The notes under the pieces were generated by a model that did not search any database, had not been told where the DNA came from, and was given only the letters and a program-made list of their open reading frames with translations. Made by a program: the position numbers and the translations under genes. Below, piece by piece: positions 21,652-29,570 of a DNA stretch of 64,000 nt (positions are counted from its first letter, which is position 1; every line of letters starts with the position of its first letter). The DNA comes from a virus, in the IMG/VR virus record IMGVR_UViG_3300047564_004641, positions 51,334 to 115,333 of that record; one strand, 5' to 3'.

Positions 21652-22883
21652 GGTCCGTGATCGAAATGATCTGTAGGAAGATCAAAGTGATCGAAGTGAA
21701 CCTCTGGGAGATTATCTAATACAACATCAGGAATATGAGTATCAAAATTATCAAGAGGATGCTCGTTAGGAATTTCGTGAGTATTAATAACATTTAGATC
21801 TACTGGATTTTCTTCTAAGAATCTTCCAACAAAATCATCATAATGTTCACTTGGAGACTGATCATTTTCAGCGTTATTGTGATTGAGGGAATTACCTGGA
21901 GCATCATCATCTCCGTTCCCCCATCCATTATTTTGCTGTTCATCAGGTTTTCCTCCACCATTTCCAGCATTTCCTCCATTACCAGGAGGATCTTTTGGAT
22001 CATTATTTTGTCCTCCATCATTCTTTGAATCGCCTGGAGGTTGGTTTGGTTCGGGATCTTGTCCATCTTGGTGATTACCTTTGCCTGGATTGTCTGATGC
22101 TCCTGTCTCACCATCCCAAGGGGAATTGCCTACATCTTTATCATTACCAGGATTACCCCCACCAGGTTCCTCTGGATCTTCAGGTTCTTCAGGTTCCTCT
22201 GGATCTTCAGGTTCTTCAGGTTCCTCTGGATCTTCAGGTTCCTCTGGATCTTCAGGTTCTTCAGGTTCCTCTGGATCTTCAGGATCTTCAGGATCTTCTG
22301 GTTCCTCTGGTTCCTCTGGATCTTCAGGTTCTTCAGGTTCTTCAGGTTCCTCTGGATCTTCAGGTTCTTCAGGTTCTTCAGGTTCCTCTGGATCTTCAGG
22401 TTCTTCAGGTGGTGGAGGTGGTGGTGGATCTTCAGGATCAACTGGGGGGTCTACAGGAGGCTCTGGATCAACTGGAGGATCTACCACATCTTCTTCGATA
22501 GGTGGTCCATCACTATTGCTAGAACTATCAGGAACAATATTATTCCCAGGTAAACTGCTAATAACGACATTTGCGTTTCTTATAGGAGTTGTTGAATCTA
22601 TTCTTGTATTTTCAATCTCTGGAATATTTCTATTCGCAAAGGAAATATTGTCCCCAGAAGACCCATAAACGTCCTGAGGAATAATGTCGTTTAATATTGG
22701 AGATGTTACTTCTACTTCAGGAACGTTTACAGGATCAACCTGTTCGACTGGAGTATTATCTTCACCAATTCCTACAGGTGTATATCCATTAGGATACCTA
22801 GATGCAGCATTAGGATCATAAGGGATAGTATCCTGTATTTGCTGATTTGACTTTTGCAGTTCTTCAAGTTGAAATTCATCCAT
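21639..22883 (-). CDS. Acidic Pro-Glu repeat protein
   Basis: 414 aa. Residues 161-240 are about 27 PE(E/D) triplets, preceded by PPVDP repeats and a run of seven prolines, followed by a Gly/Asn/Asp-rich region and an Asp/His-rich C-terminus (HFDHFDLPTDHFDH). The N-terminal 120 residues look ordinary (LQKSNQQIQDTIPYDPNAAS). Such rods act as spacers or anti-fouling stalks, but no family is recognised. Preceded by a late box at 22914-22921, so a late, possibly structural, protein. Confidence 0.7.
   Translation of the reverse strand: MDEFQLEELQKSNQQIQDTIPYDPNAASRYPNGYTPVGIGEDNTPVEQVDPVNVPEVEVTSPILNDIIPQDVYGSSGDNISFANRNIPEIENTRIDSTTPIRNANVVISSLPGNNIVPDSSSNSDGPPIEEDVVDPPVDPEPPVDPPVDPEDPPPPPPPEEPEDPEEPEEPEEPEDPEEPEEPEEPEDPEEPEEPEDPEDPEDPEEPEEPEDPEEPEDPEEPEEPEDPEEPEEPEDPEEPGGGNPGNDKDVGNSPWDGETGASDNPGKGNHQDGQDPEPNQPPGDSKNDGGQNNDPKDPPGNGGNAGNGGGKPDEQQNNGWGNGDDDAPGNSLNHNNAENDQSPSEHYDDFVGRFLEENPVDLNVINTHEIPNEHPLDNFDTHIPDVVLDNLPEVHFDHFDLPTDHFDHGPHSM
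22164..22406 (-). repeat. Tandem 9-nt repeats coding (PEE/PED)n
   Basis: About 240 bp of tandem variants of a TCT-TCA-GG(A/T) unit on the plus strand, coding the Pro-Glu repeats. The third-base changes are few, which suggests recent expansion by slippage. Confidence 0.85.
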
Positions 22884-22913
22884 AATAATAACACCTCAAT
22901 AAAGTCTATTGTT

Positions 22914-22921
22914 ATTTATTT
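22914..22921 (-). promoter_or_regulatory. T4-type late promoter box
   Basis: AATAAATA on the minus strand, 30 bp ahead of the PE-repeat gene start. Confidence 0.65.
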
Positions 22922-23394
22922 TAAGTTCTTTTCCAAAGATCACCCTCTGCTTTTCTTCTTCTTGCTAATCCTGCCTCTACATTACTTCCAGGATTTCGGT
23001 AAAGATATAAAGCATCAGGAACTTTATCCCATTCCTTATTCTTTAATACTCTAGTTATGGTATTAAAATTGGGACCCCCGTAGAAATTAGCACCAAGATT
23101 ATAAGCAAAAGAAAGAAGTGCTCCTTGTTGATTTTCATTCATCTCATTCCAATAAGGGATTTTTTGTAGTGCAGGAATAAATTTTGTTTCAATATCAAAC
23201 ATTAACAGATCATCTGCTTCCTGTTGTGTAATGGTATTACCCATTATAAATCCAGTTCCATCTTTTCTGCTAGTAGAACCCCAACCTATTGTGATTGGAG
23301 CACCTCCAGTCAAAGGATCTGGATATGCTCTTAATTTACAACCTTCAAATACTTTTATCAGTTCTACCCCTTTAACTGGAATAGAACTAATTAC
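22921..23394 (-). CDS. GH24-type muramidase domain, reached by -1 frameshift from the peptidase gene
   Basis: 157 codons with no ATG, GTG or TTG before the catalytic region. The frame reads VELIKVFEGCKLRAYPDP then TGGAPITIGWG: Glu of FEG, Asp nine residues later (PDP) and Thr of ITIG form the E-D-T triad of T4-lysozyme-like muramidases, followed by the conserved FAYNLG and AGLARRRKAEGDLW. The first usable start (TTG at 23313) would lose the catalytic Glu and Asp. Entry is therefore most likely by -1 slippage at A-AAA-AAG just before the stop of the upstream peptidase gene, giving a ~390-aa fusion. A sequencing error in the A6 run is the main alternative. Confidence 0.8.
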   Translation of the reverse strand, partial: VISSIPVKGVELIKVFEGCKLRAYPDPLTGGAPITIGWGSTSRKDGTGFIMGNTITQQEADDLLMFDIETKFIPALQKIPYWNEMNENQQGALLSFAYNLGANFYGGPNFNTITRVLKNKEWDKVPDALYLYRNPGSNVEAGLARRRKAEGDLWKRT

Positions 23395-23400
23395 TTTTTT
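23360..23400 (-). promoter_or_regulatory. Programmed -1 frameshift signal
   Basis: On the minus strand: slippery heptamer A-AAA-AAG (23394-23400) in the zero frame GCA AAA AAG TAA, spacer TAATT (5 nt), then a stem AGTTCTATTCC (23378-23388) with GGGGTAGAACT (23360-23370), 11 bp including two G-T pairs, loop 7 nt. This is the arrangement of the E. coli dnaX frameshift site. No close internal Shine-Dalgarno stimulator was found. Confidence 0.8.
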
Positions 23401-24092
23401 GCATCAAAAATACGACCCCATCCAGTTCTATCTTTTCCTTTATCCAACCATCGTTGCATTAGATCTGATCTCTTATATACAGCACCTTTACCATTTGTAA
23501 CTGGTCCCGTATATCCATCGTTGAGAGAACCATAAGGATCATTTACAACATAATCATCACCTTTCTTACCGATCACTACAAGTAAGTGCCCGCCAGTAGG
23601 TGCAGATAAAGAACCGCGATGAAGAATCCCGATAACGACAGGTCTCCCAGCGGCAAGCTCACGATCAAGATCAGCAAAAGAAAGATTGTAAACAAATCGT
23701 GACTTAATACCATAACCTTCCAAAACTTTTGTTTGGACGGTGTGATCAGTCGTATCACCAATTGCGAATACCTTTTGAATATAGGCATCATCGCCTGTTG
23801 CTCCTTGAAGTGTGCCTGGTTTGAAATACTCTAGACACATCGCACAAGAAGATGAATTACAGGTTCTTTGTGCATCTCTGTAATTATCTGTTTGTGGGAA
23901 CCAAGGAACATTAAGAACTCCTGGAACTACTGGTTCTACTTTTGATCTATAAATTTTTATCCAACTCGTTTCATCATCAAGCAAGTCTGGATTTTTAGAT
24001 TCCAAATCCTTTTCAAACTGCTCTACTGCTGCAACGTGCTTTGGATTTTTAGGATCGTAGTGTAAAAAGAAATTATGGAGATCTATTTTCAT
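23391..24092 (-). CDS. C39-like (papain-fold) peptidase, N-terminal part of a probable two-domain endolysin
   Basis: 233 aa. After ~65 N-terminal residues comes NVPWFPQTDNYRD, the Cys region TCNSSSCAMCLEYF, then GGHLLVVIGKKGDDYVVNDPYG, giving the Cys-His-Asp order of the peptidase C39-like family. Such domains cleave peptide cross-links of cell walls or leader peptides. The frame ends ...FDAKK-stop right at the frameshift signal, and the muramidase domain continues in the -1 frame. So the gene may make both a short peptidase and a longer bifunctional enzyme. Late promoter box at 24115-24122. Confidence 0.8.
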   Translation of the reverse strand: MKIDLHNFFLHYDPKNPKHVAAVEQFEKDLESKNPDLLDDETSWIKIYRSKVEPVVPGVLNVPWFPQTDNYRDAQRTCNSSSCAMCLEYFKPGTLQGATGDDAYIQKVFAIGDTTDHTVQTKVLEGYGIKSRFVYNLSFADLDRELAAGRPVVIGILHRGSLSAPTGGHLLVVIGKKGDDYVVNDPYGSLNDGYTGPVTNGKGAVYKRSDLMQRWLDKGKDRTGWGRIFDAKK

Positions 24093-24114
24093 ATCTTTAC
24101 CTATTCAGTAAATT

Positions 24115-24122
24115 TATTTATT
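24115..24122 (-). promoter_or_regulatory. T4-type late promoter box
   Basis: AATAAATA on the minus strand, 23 bp ahead of the peptidase start and directly after the terminator T-run. Confidence 0.7.
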
Positions 24123-24148
24123 AAAAAAGGAGGGTTTTAACCCTCCTT
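24123..24148 (-). terminator. Terminator of the hli/peroxiredoxin operon
   Basis: AAGGAGGGTT (24127-24136) pairs with AACCCTCCTT (24139-24148), 2-nt loop, then a T-run on the minus strand. Confidence 0.85.
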
Positions 24149-24153
24149 CTAAA

Positions 24154-24729
24154 TCACACAAGTTCTTTTTCTAGAATTGTAGATTTCACATAATCCAGAA
24201 CTGCTGTTGGAGTTGTTTCCTCATAAGGATCAGTATCAGCATTATCACGCTGACCTGCTTCAACAAATAGTTTCTCAATCACACCATTATCTACCACAGC
24301 AGCGTAACGCCAACTGCGCTCACCGAAGCCAAGATTTGACTTACGGACGAGCATACCCATCGAACGGGTGAAGTATGCATTTCCATCGGGAATCAGTTTT
24401 ACGTTTTGAATATTTTGGTCTTGAGCCCAAGCGTTCATCACGAAACCATCATTCACAGAGATACAATAGATTTCATCAATACCAAGTGCTTTGAATTCCT
24501 CAAACTTCTCTTCAAAACCAGGGAGTTGGTATGCAGAGCAAGTAGGAGTGAATGCACCAGGAAGTGAGAAAATCACAACACGCTTTCCGTTGAAGAGTTC
24601 GGAAGAAGTGCGAGTTACAAACTCACCTGCCTCACGGAACACAAATTCTACTTGAGGAATTTGATAACCTTCGCTACGCATTTTAACCTCCATAGTATTT
24701 TCTTCTTTTTTATTGAAAAAATTAAACAT
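24154..24729 (-). CDS. Peroxiredoxin (Prx5-like)
   Basis: 191 aa; the enzyme proper begins about residue 17 (MRSEGYQIPQVEFVFR). The peroxidatic site is PGAFTPTCS with Thr/Cys, and GFGERSWRYAAVVDNGVI matches the Prx5/type II pattern. It reduces peroxides with thiol electrons, useful because photosynthesis continues during infection. Last gene of the hli operon. The first 16 residues (MFNFFNKKEENTMEVK) may be an extension or the true start may be at the second or third Met. Confidence 0.88.
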   Translation of the reverse strand: MFNFFNKKEENTMEVKMRSEGYQIPQVEFVFREAGEFVTRTSSELFNGKRVVIFSLPGAFTPTCSAYQLPGFEEKFEEFKALGIDEIYCISVNDGFVMNAWAQDQNIQNVKLIPDGNAYFTRSMGMLVRKSNLGFGERSWRYAAVVDNGVIEKLFVEAGQRDNADTDPYEETTPTAVLDYVKSTILEKELV

Positions 24730-24745
24730 AATTAAAATCTAGTAA

Positions 24746-24865
24746 TCAGAATACACCAGGAATGATTTGACCTGTCGTGAGATAAGAAGCGGTAGCAGCA
24801 ATGAAACCAATCATCGCAGCACGACCATTCAGTTTTTCAGCAGCATCAGTAAACAGTTTATTCAT
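24746..24865 (-). CDS. hli: High-light-inducible protein (short)
   Basis: 39 aa. Chlorophyll-binding helix motif LNGRAAMIGFIAATASYLTT with the E-x-x-N-G-R-x-A-M-x-G-F signature. Start overlaps the previous stop as ATGA. Hli proteins bind chlorophyll/carotenoid and protect photosystem II assembly under light stress. Confidence 0.92.
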   Translation of the reverse strand: MNKLFTDAAEKLNGRAAMIGFIAATASYLTTGQIIPGVF

Positions 24866-25137
24866 TTGTTTTCTCCTTGATATGGATGTTGTTGTTTAAG
24901 TTCTGGATTAGGTTGCGAGAAAACCATAGGACTTCTGGTTTTATTTTTAATCACAATGAAAGAATCATTTTGATATGTTACTGTCCCAAATGGTTTCGCC
25001 CACTTTGCATTAGCATCTGGATGAGTTGCAGTTCCAGTTACTGCTACACCACCGATTTCAACAGAAAGTTCATCATCGGTATCCCATCCAAGTTTTTCAA
25101 GGGCAAGAGCAAACTGCCCCAACATATTAGCACTCAT
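24862..25137 (-). CDS. Conserved hypothetical protein in the hli operon
   Basis: 91 aa, unknown. Contains EKLGWDTDDELSVEIGGVAV and TVTYQNDSFIVIKNK, beta-rich. Its ATG shares the A of the preceding TGA (TGATG), showing coupling to the 28-aa gene. It is placed between two hli genes, hinting at a photosystem-related role. Confidence 0.6.
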   Translation of the reverse strand: MSANMLGQFALALEKLGWDTDDELSVEIGGVAVTGTATHPDANAKWAKPFGTVTYQNDSFIVIKNKTRSPMVFSQPNPELKQQHPYQGENK

Positions 25138-25223
25138 CAGTAAGTTTCTACGACCTTCTCAACAGCATAACTCAGGAGGACTAAAAAAGCAACCCCTGTA
25201 AAGGTGAAGATTGTTTCAGTCAT
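25137..25223 (-). CDS. 28-aa single-helix membrane peptide
   Basis: Frame MTETIFTFTGVAFLVLLSYA then VEKVVETY. One transmembrane helix. Coupled on both sides (overlaps hli2 end and the 91-aa gene start), so very likely translated. Resembles small photosystem subunits in shape only. Confidence 0.6.
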   Translation of the reverse strand: MTETIFTFTGVAFLVLLSYAVEKVVETY

Positions 25224-25417
25224 CAGAAGACACCGAAGAAGAAGTTACCAGTGATAGCATAAGAAATAACACCAGCAACAAAACCGACCATCGCCCAGCG
25301 TCCATTAGTTCTCTCCTTGACTTGATTGGGGGTCAGCATTCCGTAGTTCTGATAGTACATTACGGGTTCTTTCGCCCACATATTTTGTTGGCCGTACTCA
25401 TTAGAAGTTACAGTCAT
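25223..25417 (-). CDS. hli: High-light-inducible protein (long)
   Basis: 64 aa. An N-terminal polar stretch (NEYGQQNMWAKEPVMYY) then the Hli helix ERTNGRWAMVGFVAGVIS with the conserved E-R-x-N-G-R-x-A-M-x-G-F. First gene of the operon hli-28aa-91aa-hli-peroxiredoxin, behind a strong sigma70 promoter. Confidence 0.93.
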   Translation of the reverse strand: MTVTSNEYGQQNMWAKEPVMYYQNYGMLTPNQVKERTNGRWAMVGFVAGVISYAITGNFFFGVF

Positions 25418-25443
25418 TTTCTTTTGTAACGATTTACAACAAT

Positions 25444-25472
25444 ATTATATAGGGATTGTTAAGAAAAGTCAA
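25444..25472 (-). promoter_or_regulatory. sigma70-type promoter of the hli operon
   Basis: Minus strand TTGACT (25467-25472), 17-bp spacer, perfect TATAAT (25444-25449), 27 bp ahead of the first hli start. Confidence 0.82.
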
Positions 25473-25496
25473 GTAGGTATTTGTTCGGATTTCCAC

Positions 25497-25523
25497 AAAA
25501 AAGCACCCCAGAAAGGGGTGCTT
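25497..25523 (-). terminator. Porin terminator
   Basis: AAGCACCCC (25501-25509) pairs with GGGGTGCTT (25515-25523), loop 5 nt, then T-run on the minus strand. 24 bp after the porin stop. Confidence 0.87.
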
Positions 25524-25546
25524 CCACTCAACCTATGAGTGTTTTA

Positions 25547-27019
25547 TCAGAACGTGAACTTGGTCTGGATTACACCACCCCACTTAGCAGAGTCCTGATA
25601 ACGCTGATTGTTATCAACGTAGAACAGAGCAGGAGTGATGCTGATGTTATCAGACACTTGGAACTTGTAGAAGATTTCAACAAGAGTGGCGTCATCTACA
25701 CCTTTGGTATCAGCAGTAGGTGCTTGACCCACAGCAACTCCAGCAGAGTTACCCTTGAGGAAGACATCGCTCCACTGAAGACCAGCCATCCAGGACTGAC
25801 TATCAGTAGCATCAGTAACACCAGTAGTACCATTAACCCAGTTGTAACCGTAACCAGCACTGATTGAAGGAATCCAACCAGACTGTTCGGGTTGCCAGTA
25901 AGCGTTAACTGCAAGACCATTAGAAGTCTGACCGTCTACAAGAGTACCAGTAGCACCCAGGAGACCGTTGTAGGAGCGAGGACGGGTGCCTTCAGTACCA
26001 TAGCGGTATCCAACACCAACACCCCAGTTCTTACCACGATAACCGACTTGACCCAGCAGGTTCAGAGCACCATCTTCATTGAAGACGCCAGTAGAAGAGT
26101 TATCACCGTCCTGAGCGACATAGTTCAGACCAGCAACAAATCCACCATTACCAGCATACTGAATACCGAAACCAGCACCGAGTGCCTTATTATATACACC
26201 AGGAGTACCAGCAGTAGCAAAGAAGTCAAGGATTTCCGACTTATATGCGGAAGGAACCCAAGCAATCTCAGTGTTACGGACTTTAGCACCAGCAGTGATG
26301 GTGGTAGTGTCGTTAAACACAGGGAACTGATAATACAGACGATCAATAACTACGTTATCGCCAACTTCGCTAGAAGTGTTATCTGCTTTATCCAGTTTGA
26401 AAAGGGAACCCGAAGAAGCAAAAGGATCCGTGCTGAAGTTAGAAGAACGCAGACGAGTACGGAGCAGGTCCTTACCAGTGAAGCTGGTATCGAAGTTCAG
26501 ACGGACATCATAATTAAATGCGGTGTCGCCAACGTTTCCACCGTCATTAGTTTCAAGTCCAGGAACTCCACCCAGAACAAAGGTAGCCTCACCACGAAGT
26601 TTCGTAGTGGTAGAGAACTGAGTTGCTTCCAGTTGACCGACTTGTGCTTCCAGTTTATCTACACGACCACGGATAACGGCAAGTTCTTGAGCGAACTCTG
26701 CCTGAAGACGCTTCAGTTCATCGGTAACTTCAGTCACACGATCCAGGCAAGCATTCAGAAGAGCAGCTGCCTCATAACGGGTCATTGACTGACCACCACC
26801 ATAAGTGCCGTTAGGATAACCAGCAACACAACCATAACGCTCTACAAGGTTGTTGAGTGCTTGATATGCCCAATCGGTAGGACGAACATCAGAGAACTGT
26901 GAGATGCTCGTAACTTGAGATTCTACATAAGGTCCATAAGTGCCATAGGGTTCTGCGAACGCAGCACCAGCGACCAGTGGAGTTGCAGCAAGGGTTGCTG
27001 CGAAAGCGGATTTAAACAT
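25547..27019 (-). CDS. Cyanobacterial-type porin with SLH domain (OprB/Som family)
   Basis: 490 aa from MFKSAFAATLAATPLVAGAA, a clear signal peptide ending AFA. Then an S-layer-homology domain (FSDVRPTDWAYQALNNL, CVAGYPNGTY, MTRYEAAALLNACL) that binds peptidoglycan, a coiled-coil stem (DELKRLQAEFAQELAVIRGR) and a long beta-barrel ending in Phe (GVIQTKFTF), as in outer-membrane proteins. This is the layout of host porins of marine Synechococcus. A phage copy could change nutrient uptake or mask the receptor. Codon usage is like that of the neighbouring host-derived psbA. A longer start at 27121 lacks support. Confidence 0.92.
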   Translation of the reverse strand: MFKSAFAATLAATPLVAGAAFAEPYGTYGPYVESQVTSISQFSDVRPTDWAYQALNNLVERYGCVAGYPNGTYGGGQSMTRYEAAALLNACLDRVTEVTDELKRLQAEFAQELAVIRGRVDKLEAQVGQLEATQFSTTTKLRGEATFVLGGVPGLETNDGGNVGDTAFNYDVRLNFDTSFTGKDLLRTRLRSSNFSTDPFASSGSLFKLDKADNTSSEVGDNVVIDRLYYQFPVFNDTTTITAGAKVRNTEIAWVPSAYKSEILDFFATAGTPGVYNKALGAGFGIQYAGNGGFVAGLNYVAQDGDNSSTGVFNEDGALNLLGQVGYRGKNWGVGVGYRYGTEGTRPRSYNGLLGATGTLVDGQTSNGLAVNAYWQPEQSGWIPSISAGYGYNWVNGTTGVTDATDSQSWMAGLQWSDVFLKGNSAGVAVGQAPTADTKGVDDATLVEIFYKFQVSDNISITPALFYVDNNQRYQDSAKWGGVIQTKFTF

Positions 27020-27128
27020 AAGTACCTCTATATTTTCTCGCAGAGTTTTCCTGCGGATGTAAGGAGTTTCGACATAACTCCGTTTATTCAGTGAGTCAAC
27101 AAGTATTTGAGGTATCGTCACCAGAACG

Positions 27129-27162
27129 TATTTATTGTACGCCAGATTTGATCTGGTGTCAA
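27129..27162 (-). promoter_or_regulatory. Composite sigma70/late promoter of the porin gene, with palindrome
   Basis: Minus strand TTGACA (27157-27162), 17-bp spacer, TACAAT (27134-27139) overlapping AATAAATA (27129-27136). The spacer is a perfect inverted repeat CCAGAT-CAA-ATCTGG (27141-27155), a possible operator. Confidence 0.75.
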
Positions 27163-27956
27163 GTGGTCTGTTGTGCTGCTGAGTTTTCAGTTATCCTCCC
27201 AAGGTAAGGATCATAATTCATATAGTCTTTAATATTAATATCAGATCCTGCTTGCTGCCAATAGTTCAACAGAGCATCGTGAGGTGCCTTATGGAAAATT
27301 CCAAGATGTTCTGGATGAATTGCAGATCCCATTTCAAGGTTATAAAGGAAAAGAGGAATAGTATAAGTTTTACCCGTCTCTAAAATAGTATCTTCAGAAA
27401 CCGCTCTAGGTTTTACACCATTATCCAATTTGTACTTATCGCCACGAATATGATGCTTCATCATCTTTGCAGCGTGGTGACGAGTAATCAAATAAATTGC
27501 AGCAGAAAAATCGTTGATGAATTTTAAGTGCAACTTAACATGGATATCTCCAGTACAAATTGTAGTTAACTGAACACAATCCCAATCATATGGCACTTCA
27601 ACAAAAAAATCAGTCCAGGTAAAATTCCAATACCTAACAATGTCAAAATTAACATCATCCTCAAGAATCAAGCAATAATCATCTGTACTATTTTCATAGA
27701 AATGTTTAATTGCTTTGAGATGTGACATACAACACCCCAATTCATTTTGTGACACATTATCAGGAATTCTTCCTTTTAAATGACTTGATACATCATCCTC
27801 TCTCCCGTCATATCCAGAAATACGAGTATGATTCTCAATTTGCCAATATTTAAATTGGGTTTCCATATACTCACGCCTGTGAGTATCTGCATCAAGGTTG
27901 ATCCAGTAAATTTGCGGAATTCCTTTAAGTTTATATGCAGACTTATTCTTGTCCAT
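27159..27956 (-). CDS. Glycosyltransferase family 25 (LPS type)
   Basis: 265 aa from MDKNKSAYKL. GT25 motifs: IYWINLDADTHRREYME, ELGCCMSHLKAI and LILEDDVNF. These enzymes add sugars to lipopolysaccharide or glycoproteins. Last gene in the glycan cluster; overlaps the preceding GT11 gene by 14 bp. Sugar unknown. Confidence 0.85.
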   Translation of the reverse strand: MDKNKSAYKLKGIPQIYWINLDADTHRREYMETQFKYWQIENHTRISGYDGREDDVSSHLKGRIPDNVSQNELGCCMSHLKAIKHFYENSTDDYCLILEDDVNFDIVRYWNFTWTDFFVEVPYDWDCVQLTTICTGDIHVKLHLKFINDFSAAIYLITRHHAAKMMKHHIRGDKYKLDNGVKPRAVSEDTILETGKTYTIPLFLYNLEMGSAIHPEHLGIFHKAPHDALLNYWQQAGSDINIKDYMNYDPYLGRITENSAAQQTT

Positions 27957-28767
27957 CAATAATTCTTGTCCAGTCATCGGGAATTAAATCTTTAGTATTG
28001 TGATCTTTTGTATATCCAGTTTTACCAAACCACTGGACGGGTGCAATAACTTTTTTATTCTCATTAGAAGATAACCAAGCAGCCCACCAAGAATAAGAAG
28101 AGTTTGCAATAATAAAATCATTGCAGAGAGACATCAAGCAAAGATCCACTCGATTATCAGTATTCTCAGAAACCATAAAACGATCATCTGAGAATATCTC
28201 TTGAGACTTACACCATTCAGGATCATCAGAAAAAATAATCACACTTCGATCATTATCAAAATGCTTTAATGCTGCTTTATAATATTCAAGTGGAAGATTA
28301 AAATGATTATCGCTATTTACAATATAGTCAGTTCTTCTTACGTGAAGTGCCAGAGGATTTTCAATAGAAGAAATCATTTCTTGGCAGGGTTTAAGAATCT
28401 CATCCTTAAAAGTAAAATCTTCGCGGATCTCCGACTCAATATGTTTAAAGTATTTTTCTGTCTGAAAATATCCCTGAAGACTCACATGATCCGGACACAT
28501 TGAAAAAAGTTCCTCATCGAAATGAAAATATCTTTCTTGAACGGTAGGGGAATGTCCGTTATTCAGAAGTCCAACATTAACTTTCAGATCAAAAGAATCA
28601 AAAAGTTCTGTTCTGAGTTTGTTGCCGATACCATCATCAACTGCTTGAGAATGATTTGGAATACAAATATCTGCTCCTACATTTCTCGCAATTCCTTTAA
28701 GTGAGGCATACTGAAACATTTGGTTTGCCAAACGTCCCATTCTACCTAGTGCATTAAAACCAATCAT
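27943..28767 (-). CDS. Glycosyltransferase family 11 (alpha-1,2-fucosyltransferase-like)
   Basis: 274 aa. GRLANQMFQYASL near the start and the HVRRTDY donor-site motif mid-protein are the signatures of alpha-1,2-fucosyltransferases, together with NDFIIANSSYSWWAAWL. It would transfer fucose (or a related GDP-6-deoxysugar) from the GDP sugars made by gmd and its neighbours. A second, related gene lies at 29567-30436. Confidence 0.85.
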   Translation of the reverse strand: MIGFNALGRMGRLANQMFQYASLKGIARNVGADICIPNHSQAVDDGIGNKLRTELFDSFDLKVNVGLLNNGHSPTVQERYFHFDEELFSMCPDHVSLQGYFQTEKYFKHIESEIREDFTFKDEILKPCQEMISSIENPLALHVRRTDYIVNSDNHFNLPLEYYKAALKHFDNDRSVIIFSDDPEWCKSQEIFSDDRFMVSENTDNRVDLCLMSLCNDFIIANSSYSWWAAWLSSNENKKVIAPVQWFGKTGYTKDHNTKDLIPDDWTRIIDGQE

Positions 28768-29570
28768 CGTATTTGACTTCTGCGATTTTTTACATAGTCC
28801 TGATTTTCATAATATCCCATCAATTGATTTCTGTCAAATGTTTTAATTTGATTCCAAAGATGGTAGTTATTATTAAAGTTGGGGTTGCTAAACCAAGAAT
28901 TATGAGTTCTTGAGTGTTCTAAATGGTAGACATAATTATCAATTCTTCCAATACGATTACCAAGAACGCTCATACGATAATAAAATTCATCATCCTCACA
29001 TCCCCAGGAAATAAAGTTTTCATTCATCATATAAGACTCAATATACTTCTTTCGGTTTACAAATTGAGTCCATCCAATAGTGGAGTTAGAAAGTGATTTA
29101 TTCTGATCTAAAATAGAGGTATCCAAAGTGCTTACAAATCTCTCATAGATCTCTGGACCGTATGATGCTTTCCATTGATAAATTCCGCATCCATAAGGAT
29201 AGACTACATCTACTCGATCCTCATTAATTGCAGTATATGCCTGATAATATGAATCGATTGGAAGAATACAATCAGCATCATAATTTGCAACAACTTTTGT
29301 AGATGATGCAACAATTAAATCATTTAAAACTTTACTTTTACAAAAAAGGGGTTCTTGAGACTCTTCATACAAATACTCAAGATTTGAAGTATCCACATAT
29401 TTTCTAATTTCAGGAACTGCTCTAAACTGAAATGTAGGACGACTTGAAACTTCTTTGACTATTACCTTTGCAGGAATATGTCTAAGCAAATAAGAGACTG
29501 AAGAAATGATATTTCTCAATCTATCTTCAGTCTCAATTCTAGTTGGAATTAAAAAAGTTAAGTCCATCAT
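28764..29570 (-). CDS. GT-A glycosyltransferase (galactosyltransferase-like)
   Basis: 268 aa. Begins with the GT-A nucleotide-binding strand (LTFLIPTRIETEDRL), has the metal-binding D-x-D in NYDADCILP, and a C-terminal WGCEDDEFYYRM motif like the galactosyltransferase C-terminal domain. Lies between two GT11 genes with 4-bp overlaps on both sides. Confidence 0.78.
   Translation of the reverse strand: MMDLTFLIPTRIETEDRLRNIISSVSYLLRHIPAKVIVKEVSSRPTFQFRAVPEIRKYVDTSNLEYLYEESQEPLFCKSKVLNDLIVASSTKVVANYDADCILPIDSYYQAYTAINEDRVDVVYPYGCGIYQWKASYGPEIYERFVSTLDTSILDQNKSLSNSTIGWTQFVNRKKYIESYMMNENFISWGCEDDEFYYRMSVLGNRIGRIDNYVYHLEHSRTHNSWFSNPNFNNNYHLWNQIKTFDRNQLMGYYENQDYVKNRRSQIR

Noticed and set aside
22164-22406. 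CRISPR-like repeat array
   Set aside because: Short tandem units without spacers, in frame within a coding region.
22081-22668. Plus-strand frame rich in SGSSGSSGS
   Set aside because: It is the antisense of the PE-repeat coding region; the repeat keeps several frames open. The minus frame has a late box and a sensible N-terminus.
22921-23313. Muramidase as a normal gene starting at TTG 23313
   Set aside because: That start removes the catalytic Glu and Asp and the conserved N-terminal motif, which are intact just upstream in the same frame.
25892-26788. 298-codon plus-strand frame
   Set aside because: Antisense shadow of the porin, which has clear signal peptide, SLH and barrel features.
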